Positions 7,854 through 13,871 of a stretch of DNA of 13,871 nucleotides are shown here, one piece after another. The stretch is from contig CAZFWV010000168.1 in the NCBI GenBank assembly GCA_964522605.1, positions 1 to 13,871 on the forward strand, written 5' to 3'. Positions within the stretch are counted from its first letter, which is position 1; the number at the start of each line of letters is the position of its first letter. The notes under the pieces were generated by a model. It was not told where the DNA came from, did not search any database, and was given only the letters and a program-made list of their open reading frames with translations. Made by a program: the position numbers and the translations under genes. The DNA is from CAVZLD01 sp964522605 (GTDB taxonomy: Bacteria; Planctomycetota; Planctomycetia; Pirellulales; Pirellulaceae).

Positions 7854-10800
7854 TCATGCGGCCAGCGGATCGACCTCCGCGGGGGAGTGGGCGGACGCGT
7901 CATTCTCCTCTTGCCAGATTTCGTCAGACAGACCTGCGCGCATCTTGAATTCAAGAAAAGCGCAGTACAGCGTCGGTACGATAAATGACGCGAACGGTTC
8001 GACGAGCATACCACCCAACACGGGCCATGCCATCGCGCGGGCGACGTCGGCACCGCGCCCCGTTGAAACAATGACGGGCATCAAGGCGACCAAGGTCGTT
8101 ATGGTCGTCATCATGCAGGGACGAATGCGTTTGACGCCAGCTTCGTAAACCGTATTGCGAAGATCTTCGACCGTACGAATCGTCCGGCGGCGGAGCAGTT
8201 GCCGAATATAGGTTGCCATGACGACGCCGTCATCTTGGGCCAAGCCAAAGGTCGCGATGAAACCGACCCAGACGGCCGTATTGAGTTCGACTCCCATCGC
8301 GGCGACGAGGACCATGCCTCCGGCGAACGAAACCGGTACCCCGGTGAATACAGCCAAGGAGATGGGCACGTTACGGAACTCCAGATAGACCAACAGGAAG
8401 TTGATCAGAACAACGAGCGGAATGATCCACATCAGCCGCCGATTCGCCTCGATCTGGTTCTGAAACGAGCCTACCGGCTGCAATTCAAAGTCGCCGGCAG
8501 GAAACTGAAGGCGGCCGTCCTGACGTGCCTCATTGAGCGCCTGCACAACACCGCGCACCGTTTCCAGGTCACCGGCACGGGCGGAGGGCGAAAACATCAC
8601 GTGGGCAACCAGGCGCGAATCCTCGCTGCTGATCATGCCGGGTCCCCAGGTTGTCGTAACGTCGGCCAACCGTTTCAGCGGTACCACTTCTCCCGTGTCA
8701 GTCACAACGGGAATCTCGGGCAATTCATCGATCCGCTCGCGCAGGTCGCGTCGAAAGCGAATCTGGATAGGATATCGTTCGCGACCTTCCACCGTTGTCG
8801 TGACATCAACACCTCCCAGACCCGCGGAGACAATCTGGTTGACCATCATGGTCGTCATTCCGTAGCGCGCCGCTTCTTCGCGGTCGACTTCGAACTCGTA
8901 ATAGGGCTTTCCCATCACGATATCGGGGTTCACCGTGGATGCGTTCACCAGGGGATTCTGTTTCAGCTGTTCGGCAACCGCCGTGGCAGCCTTAGCCAAA
9001 CCATCCAGGCTATTGCCGTAAATCCGAATGGCCATCGAGGCTTTAATCCCGGCCTGCAACATCACCACGCGGCCTTCGATCGGTTGCAACGGTGAAGCGG
9101 GGGTGACGCCCGGCAACGTCGCGACCTGATTGATTTCATCCCAGATCGACCGCTCTGTCGCCCCGGGACGCCATTGCTCGCGAGGCTTGAGCATCACATA
9201 GGTCTCGATCATACCCACGGGCGCAGGGTCGAGTGCCGATTGGGCTCGTCCAATCTTGCCAAGCACCTCGGAGACCTCGGGAATCTGCTTGATCAATTGA
9301 TCCTGCGTCTGAAGCACTTCCATCGCCTGGTTGAAACTGGCCGCGGGATACAGGCTGGGCATGTAAAACCACGTGCCTTCATCCAGTGCGATCCAGTCAT
9401 CTGACTTCAAACCAGTAAACAGATGCTTCGTTTGCACGTAGCCCGGTACGCGGTTCAGATCCGCCCCCAGCTGCAGCGCAACCCACTCAACCGGTCGCAG
9501 CACGGTGGGCAGTCCGAACCATGCCCCAAAGCCAAGCACCACGATCGTCGCTGGGAAGGAGAGCATGAACACCTTGTGATTCAGCGCGAAGCGCAGACGG
9601 CCACCGTAAAGCCAGCGCAAGCCACGACTGACCGGGTTCTCATCAATCGGGCGAATTTTCTCGCGGGTCAGGACCCACCCGAGTACGGCTCCCAGCAAAA
9701 TCGAAAGGCCAACAGACCAACCGATCGGCAGACCGATCCACTTCTCCATCAGATCGCGCCACACGAAGAAACAAAGCGCAGCGGCCAACCCCGCTGCTCC
9801 TGTCGCCGCAAACCAACTGGTCCAGCGGGGCAGTCGAGAACTTCGCAGGAAGATCCGGCAGAGCATGGGGACGACCATCACGGCCACGATCAGACTGGCC
9901 GTCAGGGCAAAAGTCTTCGTCCAAGCCAGCGGGGCAAACAGCTTGTGATCTCGGCCGGTGAGAAAGAACACGGGCAAAAAACTCACAATCGTTGTGCTGA
10001 CCGCCGTAATCACCGCGGGGACAACTTCGGAAGCTGCCTCTCGGATGACGACCAGTCGACGCTTCGCCCCACCCGGTGCTCCTTTCGCTTCCCACTCCGA
10101 CAGAGCACCGTAGATGTTCTCCAGCACGATGATACCCATGTCGACCATCGTACCAACCGCAATCGCGATTCCCGCCAACGACATGATGTTGGCATCAACG
10201 CGAAATACCTTCATTCCAATGAACGCCATCAGGACCGCCATCGGCAACGTAATGGCAATCACAATGCTGGCGCGAACGTGAAGCAGAAAGAGTAGCATCA
10301 CGACGATCGTGATCAAGGTTTCCTGTCCAATCGCGCTGGTTAAGGTAGCAACCGTTTCATCGATCAGCAGCGTTCGGTCGTAGACGGCATGCACTTTGAT
10401 CCCGCCGAGTTCGGGCTGGAGCGATTCCAGCTTGGCCTTAACTCGATCGATCACGTCTCGCGGGTTCTCGCGATAACGCATCACGACGACACCACCTACC
10501 GCTTCACGACCGTTGTAATCCAGCGCTCCATCACGGAAGGCGGGGCCGGTTTGAACATGAGCCACATCGCGCACACGGACGGGCACTCCGTCGCGCGTAA
10601 GAACAACCGTATCCTCGATCTGTTGCAGCGTCTGTTGTTCGGACTTGCCCGAGCCAATGAAGCCTTTTCCTCGAACGAGAAATTCCATGCCGCCCGACTC
10701 TACCGTTTTCGCACCCACGTCGATGTTGGATGCTTGTACTGCATCGATCACCATCGCCAGCGGCACGTCGTGGAATCGCAATTTGTCTGGATCGACTTCA

Positions 10801-11162
10801 ACCTGATACTGCTTTACATAACCGCCGATCGAAGCAACTTCCGCGACACCGTCCACCGACTGCAGCGCNNNNNNNNNNNNNNNNNNNNNNNNNNNNNNNN
10901 NNNNNNNNNNNNNNNNNNNNNNNNNNNNNNNNNNNNNNNNNNNNNNNNNNNNNNNNNNNNNNNNNNNNATCTGATCTTCCACATCCTTTGGCGAGCGGCC
11001 GGGCCACTCCGTCAACACGATCACCTGGTTTTCCCCTACGTTCGGGATCGCATCGAGCGGTACGTACTGCGTGGAATACCATCCATAGGCCACGATGCCG
11101 AGGCAGGCCATCGTGATGACCAGACGTTCGCGAATACAGAAATCGAGAATTCGCGTGATCAT
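7854..11162 (-). CDS. cusA: CusA-like heavy-metal RND efflux pump (Cu/Ag), interrupted by an assembly gap
   Basis: This inner-membrane proton-driven transporter belongs to the heavy-metal RND family and forms the pump of a CusCBA-type export system. Residue numbers count the gap as 34 residues. The three methionines that bind Cu(I)/Ag(I) in E. coli CusA (573, 623, 672) align with Met601 (FYMP), Met651 (PVGMIET) and Met701 (VVMLQAGIK), arguing for copper/silver. Asp341 and Glu348 (VDMGIIVLEN) match TM4; Asp341 corresponds to the relay Asp405. The relay Glu939 is replaced by Asp (QDDGVVM, 977-978) and Lys984 by Cys1016 (RIRPCMMT). About 60 extra residues with two probable membrane helices (449-468, 477-498) lie between TM6 and TM7, and about 30 extra before YMP. 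Frame is kept across the N run. The start overlaps the cusB stop (ATGA) and has AGGAGGT 6 bases upstream. The family is certain; the metal is inferred. Confidence 0.93.
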   Translation of the reverse strand: MITRILDFCIRERLVITMACLGIVAYGWYSTQYVPLDAIPNVGENQVIVLTEWPGRSPKDVEDQXXXXXXXXXXXXXXXXXXXXXXXXXXXXXXXXXXALQSVDGVAEVASIGGYVKQYQVEVDPDKLRFHDVPLAMVIDAVQASNIDVGAKTVESGGMEFLVRGKGFIGSGKSEQQTLQQIEDTVVLTRDGVPVRVRDVAHVQTGPAFRDGALDYNGREAVGGVVVMRYRENPRDVIDRVKAKLESLQPELGGIKVHAVYDRTLLIDETVATLTSAIGQETLITIVVMLLFLLHVRASIVIAITLPMAVLMAFIGMKVFRVDANIMSLAGIAIAVGTMVDMGIIVLENIYGALSEWEAKGAPGGAKRRLVVIREAASEVVPAVITAVSTTIVSFLPVFFLTGRDHKLFAPLAWTKTFALTASLIVAVMVVPMLCRIFLRSSRLPRWTSWFAATGAAGLAAALCFFVWRDLMEKWIGLPIGWSVGLSILLGAVLGWVLTREKIRPIDENPVSRGLRWLYGGRLRFALNHKVFMLSFPATIVVLGFGAWFGLPTVLRPVEWVALQLGADLNRVPGYVQTKHLFTGLKSDDWIALDEGTWFYMPSLYPAASFNQAMEVLQTQDQLIKQIPEVSEVLGKIGRAQSALDPAPVGMIETYVMLKPREQWRPGATERSIWDEINQVATLPGVTPASPLQPIEGRVVMLQAGIKASMAIRIYGNSLDGLAKAATAVAEQLKQNPLVNASTVNPDIVMGKPYYEFEVDREEAARYGMTTMMVNQIVSAGLGGVDVTTTVEGRERYPIQIRFRRDLRERIDELPEIPVVTDTGEVVPLKRLADVTTTWGPGMISSEDSRLVAHVMFSPSARAGDLETVRGVVQALNEARQDGRLQFPAGDFELQPVGSFQNQIEANRRLMWIIPLVVLINFLLVYLEFRNVPISLAVFTGVPVSFAGGMVLVAAMGVELNTAVWVGFIATFGLAQDDGVVMATYIRQLLRRRTIRTVEDLRNTVYEAGVKRIRPCMMTTITTLVALMPVIVSTGRGADVARAMAWPVLGGMLVEPFASFIVPTLYCAFLEFKMRAGLSDEIWQEENDASAHSPAEVDPLAA
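10869..10968. other. Assembly gap of 100 N inside cusA
   Basis: The run is exactly 100 N, a usual placeholder for unknown length. Codon 65 at its 5' edge reads ATN, fitting the family motif VEDQ-I-TYPL, and after the gap the same frame resumes at ALQSVDGVAEVA. By comparison with E. coli CusA about 100 residues are missing, so the true gap should be near 307 bases and the whole protein near 1170 residues. The missing part is the first periplasmic pore segment. Confidence 0.95.
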
Positions 11163-13045
11163 CGTTCGACCTCCTGCTGCGTTTCGGGCGGCATTGCGGG
11201 AGGATTCGCCTTGAGCTGTTCCGCCAGTTGGTCCAGGTACTTCTGGGGATCAGTCAGCAGTAGCGCCCGGCAGCCTTCGCAGCAGATGAACACCGGCTTG
11301 CCCGCCACATCGACTTTTGGCGGCGCACCCATCGAACCCAGCCGTTCCTTTGAGACCGGACAGAAAACCTGCTGTTCCGCGAGCTGTCGATCCGCCGAAG
11401 AAAGCTCGGAGAATGCTGCGGCAATCTCTGGCGCGCCGTCCTGTTCCTGGTTCGGTTTCTGCATCTTGGGCTCGGCCTTGGCAGGATCAATCAACGAGGG
11501 ATTGCCAGCCAACTGCATCTGGGAATCGATCAAGAAATTCCCGCGGACCGCCACTTGCTCGCCGGGAGACACTCCACTGCGAACCACCACCTTGTCCGTC
11601 AAGCGTGGCCCCAAAGTCACCGGACGGATCTCGAAACGACCGGGTTCTGATTCGACATAGACGAGACTGTCATTGCCGGCCATCAGCACAGCACTGCGCG
11701 GGATCACCATGACTTCCTCGCCGGCAAGCGGCTCCGCGGAAAAGCCGTATTCGGCAGACGGAACGAGTTCAATTCCACAAATCGGGCACGGTCCGGCGCG
11801 ATCGGCGATCACGTGTGGATGGCGCGGACTGATCCATTTGTTCGCCAGTTCGGGATCGTAGATCAGTTCATGCTCCGCAGTACCTAACGGAACTTCGATG
11901 GTGGCCGTAGCATAGTCTCCAACACGCAAAACTTCTTCTTGGTTCGGGATGACAACTCGAACCCCAACCGTACGAGTTTTCGGATCCACCTGTGGATCGA
12001 TAAACGCAACGCGACCGGTGAACTGTCGGCCCGGCAGAGACTGCACTTCCGCCGTGACTTTCTGTCCGTAGCGCACCGCGGCGGCATCGTCCGGAAACAG
12101 TTGCAGGATCAGCCATAGTGTGGACAGGTCGGCGAGGCGATAAATAGCATCTCCTTCCTGGACGTACTGGCCTTCCACTGCAAGTTTCTCGATGACGGTG
12201 CCACTCATCGGCGCGGAGAGCTTTAAATGATTGCTTGGCTGACCTGCGGCTTCGAGCTGTTCGATCTGCGATTCCGTCATACCTAACAAAAGAAGTCGAT
12301 CTCTGGCCGTTTTGTAGAGATCCGTATTCGGCGACAGAATCGAATTCGGCTCGACCGCTGATCGTTTGTTCGCGGCTTTCTTGGCAAGCAGCAATTCAAC
12401 TTGCCCCGCGTAAAGCCGCGGCGAATAAAGCAGCGCCAGATCATCACCCTGCTGGACGCGAACTCCCGTGTAGTCGGCATAGAGCCGATCCAGACGGCCA
12501 TCGACGTAGGCCGAGATCGTTCTCATCGCCCCTTCGTCGTAGCGGAGTTCCCCGATGACGCGCAAGGTTCTGGCAACAGACTGAGTCTGCACCGGTGCGG
12601 TTTGGATGTTCGCAACGCGACGAGCCGCAACATCAATCTCGACGGACCGCGGGTCCGCCGCTGAGCCACCACTTGACGTTGAGGGGACAAGCTCCATCCC
12701 ACATACCGGACATCGCCCCGGCTCAGCCCTTGGCGGTGTGCAGAGCATCGGACAGATGTACGTGACTCCTTCCATACCCGCTGATTCAACGGTGCGATGG
12801 CTCACCCCGTCTGTCGCCAGAAAGCCCATTCGCTGTGCAACACCCAGGCCGATCAGCAATGCAACAATAAGCAGCAGGAAGATCAGCGGCTGAAGCAGGA
12901 TTTTGATCCACCAACGTCGCGTTTCACGTCGCTCGGCCCGGCTCGCCCCTGACGACGTCATGGCAGCATCGGTCGCGGCTTTCGATTCATCGGAAACCGG
13001 AGGGGACGCTTTGGCGGAGGAAATGTCTGGATCAGGATCGCTCAT
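11159..13045 (-). CDS. cusB: CusB-like periplasmic adaptor with three metal-binding modules
   Basis: This membrane-fusion subunit links the RND pump to an outer-membrane channel and hands metal to the pump. From ATG 13045 it has 628 residues: a cytoplasmic N-terminus, one membrane anchor (about 48-68), a heavy-metal-binding module YICPMLC...CPVCGMELVP (96-121; Cys 98, 102, 112, 115), lipoyl/hairpin and beta-barrel parts (135-387, with GTVIEKLAVEGQYVQEGD as a biotinyl-lipoyl half), a second module (396-429) keeping CPICGIELVP but with SPRHP where CPMHP is usual, the membrane-proximal domain, and a C-terminal YHS/TRASH-like module (560-604; FCPVS and FICCEGC, Cys 562, 588, 589, 592). An upstream in-frame Met at 13153 is rejected because GAGAGG sits 5 bases before 13045. 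E. coli CusB is about 400 residues, so the extra length is mostly metal-binding modules. It overlaps cusA by ATGA. Confidence 0.93.
   Translation of the reverse strand: MSDPDPDISSAKASPPVSDESKAATDAAMTSSGASRAERRETRRWWIKILLQPLIFLLLIVALLIGLGVAQRMGFLATDGVSHRTVESAGMEGVTYICPMLCTPPRAEPGRCPVCGMELVPSTSSGGSAADPRSVEIDVAARRVANIQTAPVQTQSVARTLRVIGELRYDEGAMRTISAYVDGRLDRLYADYTGVRVQQGDDLALLYSPRLYAGQVELLLAKKAANKRSAVEPNSILSPNTDLYKTARDRLLLLGMTESQIEQLEAAGQPSNHLKLSAPMSGTVIEKLAVEGQYVQEGDAIYRLADLSTLWLILQLFPDDAAAVRYGQKVTAEVQSLPGRQFTGRVAFIDPQVDPKTRTVGVRVVIPNQEEVLRVGDYATATIEVPLGTAEHELIYDPELANKWISPRHPHVIADRAGPCPICGIELVPSAEYGFSAEPLAGEEVMVIPRSAVLMAGNDSLVYVESEPGRFEIRPVTLGPRLTDKVVVRSGVSPGEQVAVRGNFLIDSQMQLAGNPSLIDPAKAEPKMQKPNQEQDGAPEIAAAFSELSSADRQLAEQQVFCPVSKERLGSMGAPPKVDVAGKPVFICCEGCRALLLTDPQKYLDQLAEQLKANPPAMPPETQQEVER
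11169..11175 (-). promoter_or_regulatory. Perfect Shine-Dalgarno for cusA within the end of cusB
   Basis: AGGAGGT on the minus strand lies 6 bases before the cusA ATG at 11162 and inside the last codons of cusB. With the ATGA overlap, cusA can be translated both by coupling and by strong independent initiation. Confidence 0.75.
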
Positions 13046-13235
13046 AACGACCTCTCGATATGGAAGTTCGGGTTCCCAAGTCAACCAAATGGCCGACCGC
13101 ATAGCCAAATCGGGCGCAAGCCGAAGTTCGGGCCGGCCCCAGGGGGAAACCAAAAACGGAATGAAAGTGATGAAAGAGTGGAATGTCCGACTCTCACACG
13201 AGCAACGCGCGCATAGAATCAGCGCGAGAAACGCA
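13046..13235 (-). other. 190-bp spacer between the Cys-rich gene and cusB
   Basis: I see no gene, convincing promoter or terminator. GAAGTTCGGG occurs twice on the plus strand (13063-13072 and 13122-13131), a short direct repeat of unknown meaning. Absence of a terminator is compatible with one transcript for all three cus genes. Confidence 0.4.
13051..13056 (-). promoter_or_regulatory. Ribosome binding site that fixes the cusB start
   Basis: GAGAGG on the minus strand lies 5 bases before the ATG at 13045. This chooses the 628-residue form over the 664-residue form beginning at 13153, whose extra 36 residues show no signal or domain. Confidence 0.7.
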
Positions 13236-13655
13236 TTAAATCAGCCAACGACAGAGCAATGCCTGAGAGTTCGGCGTGGTGAGGGCTCCGCCGCGGGCAG
13301 AAATGTCGGACCAGCCGCAGCACCCGTCATCGTCAATCAAGATCGGGACGGCGACGGCGTCCAGCGCGAGCCGAGTGAGGCTCCGCTCGTCCGAATTTCG
13401 CGGATTCGCAGGTGGTGTGGGCTGCTGTCGCTCCGCCGAACAGTGGCAGATTCTCGGCAAGACCGGCTTCGAGCAGCAACTGCGGTTCGCGCCGGCCCGT
13501 GCCGCACAACAGCACTCGGCTCCGCAGCATTTTCTCGAGCCGACCCTTCCCGCCGCCCCAGGGCAGTCCGCGGAGACCGGTACCGCTCCCGCACTGGCCA
13601 TCGCCAAAGCGAGCTGAAAGCAGACGATTTTTCTTACAATAGCCGCGCGAGCCAT
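13236..13655 (-). CDS. Small exported Cys-rich protein at the head of the cus operon
   Basis: The 139-residue product starts with a clear signal peptide: basic MARAAIVRK, a hydrophobic core (11-27) and likely cleavage near VSA-D at 27-30. The mature part holds 13 Cys in about 109 residues, with CCGAECCC (43-50), CC at 60-61, CHC (70-72), GCCG (111-114) and a late Cys at 135. I recognise no named family. Clustered thiols, export and position upstream of cusB and cusA suggest a periplasmic metal-binding or metal-buffering protein, perhaps playing the CusF role, but this is inference. The start is ATG 13655, because GGAG lies 5 bases before it; a GTG two codons upstream would overlap that site. 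It ends 190 bases before the cusB start, so co-transcription is likely but not certain. Confidence 0.72.
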   Translation of the reverse strand: MARAAIVRKIVCFQLALAMASAGAVPVSADCPGAAGRVGSRKCCGAECCCAARAGANRSCCSKPVLPRICHCSAERQQPTPPANPRNSDERSLTRLALDAVAVPILIDDDGCCGWSDISARGGALTTPNSQALLCRWLI

Positions 13656-13660
13656 CGTCA

Positions 13661-13664
13661 CTCC
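13661..13664 (-). promoter_or_regulatory. Ribosome binding site of the Cys-rich protein gene
   Basis: GGAG on the minus strand lies 5 bases before ATG 13655. It rules out the GTG at 13661, which shares bases with it. Confidence 0.6.
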
Positions 13665-13686
13665 GGTCTAAAGAATGTCTTGTTCA

Positions 13687-13715
13687 ATCGTCTTGTCCAG
13701 AAGCCCCGAAGTCAA
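13687..13715 (-). promoter_or_regulatory. Possible promoter of the cus operon
   Basis: On the minus strand TTGACT (13710-13715, five of six matches to the -35 consensus) is followed after 17 bases by GACGAT (13687-13692, three of six to the -10). It would give a leader of roughly 25 bases before ATG 13655. The -10 is weak. Bases CTTG and CAAG flank it as a loose dyad, but I do not see a clear copper-regulator operator. Confidence 0.25.
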
Positions 13716-13871
13716 GTCTTTCCGACTGCACCCACTCCGTCATTTCCCCGAGAAGGTCGTGCAGTTGAGAAGTGTTGGTTTCGCAGGCGTTTCTGAACAG
13801 GACTTCGTGGCGATTCGTTTAACCCGCAGCCGTCAGGCGAGGACCGTCGAGCCGCCGGCTCACGCCGTGCG

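Noticed and set aside
7840..7862. Similarity of CAATGCAGGCAGGCGAT here to CAACGCAGGCAGGTGAT at 248-264
   Set aside because: Fifteen of 17 matches is expected several times by chance in a window of this size, and the contexts differ.
8199..9095. Plus-strand open frame (298 codons) antisense to cusA
   Set aside because: The opposite strand encodes conserved RND motifs throughout; the product is low-complexity and has no family likeness.
9423..10295. Plus-strand open frame (290 codons) antisense to cusA
   Set aside because: Rich in Arg, His, Gln and Asp, as expected from reverse-complemented membrane-helix codons.
10389..11660. Plus-strand open frame (423 codons) crossing the N run, antisense to cusA and cusB
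   Set aside because: It owes part of its length to the N placeholder and overlaps two well-supported genes.
13046..13153. Longer cusB form starting at 13153
   Set aside because: GAGAGG precedes the internal ATG at 13045 at ideal spacing; the extra 36 residues show no feature.
13656..13661. GTG start for the Cys-rich protein
   Set aside because: It overlaps the GGAG that serves the ATG two codons later.
12903..13796. Plus-strand open frame (297 codons) antisense to the cusB start and the Cys-rich gene
   Set aside because: Composition is Arg/Ser/Pro-rich, with no signal or domain; the minus strand has ribosome sites and a signal peptide.

Overview
The window looks like a scaffold piece from a planctomycete, probably of the Pirellula/Rhodopirellula type. 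The best evidence is the giant gene at 1640-7498. Its product starts with an Arg-rich leader and the LEPRMLLTG motif typical of planctomycete extracellular proteins, and ends in dockerin-like calcium-binding repeats of a style common in that phylum. A 100-N run at 10869-10968 is an assembly gap inside a gene. I see no rRNA, tRNA, CRISPR array, transposase or phage gene.

Layout. Bases 1-265 hold no confident gene; one frame open from the window edge may be a gene end. At 266-1621 (+) is an exported protein with the fold signature of neutral/alkaline ceramidases, whose zinc ligands appear intact but whose catalytic serine appears absent. Converging on it, with 18 bp between stop codons, is the 1952-residue exported mosaic protein at 1640-7498 (-): two Fn3-like repeats, four lamin-tail domains, two chitobiase/hexosaminidase C-terminal-like domains around a CotH-type atypical kinase domain, then dockerin repeats. 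The 355-bp spacer 7499-7853 carries a 27-bp-arm inverted repeat and six GAATTC sites.

The right half is a minus-strand metal-resistance operon, read from right to left: a small exported Cys-rich protein (13236-13655), a CusB-like periplasmic adaptor with three Cys/His metal-binding modules (11159-13045), and a CusA-like RND pump (7854-11162) overlapping cusB by ATGA. The pump keeps the three methionines that bind Cu(I)/Ag(I) in E. coli CusA, so copper/silver export is the best guess. The adaptor modules and the Cys-rich protein would capture metal outside the inner membrane and the pump would expel it. No outer-membrane factor, CusF or regulator lies in the window.

The most notable items are the Cys-rich protein, the multi-module adaptor, the unusual proton-relay residues and extra membrane hairpin of the pump, the serine-less ceramidase-fold protein, the CotH/lamin-tail/dockerin mosaic, and the intergenic palindrome. 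None is clearly a wholly new system.
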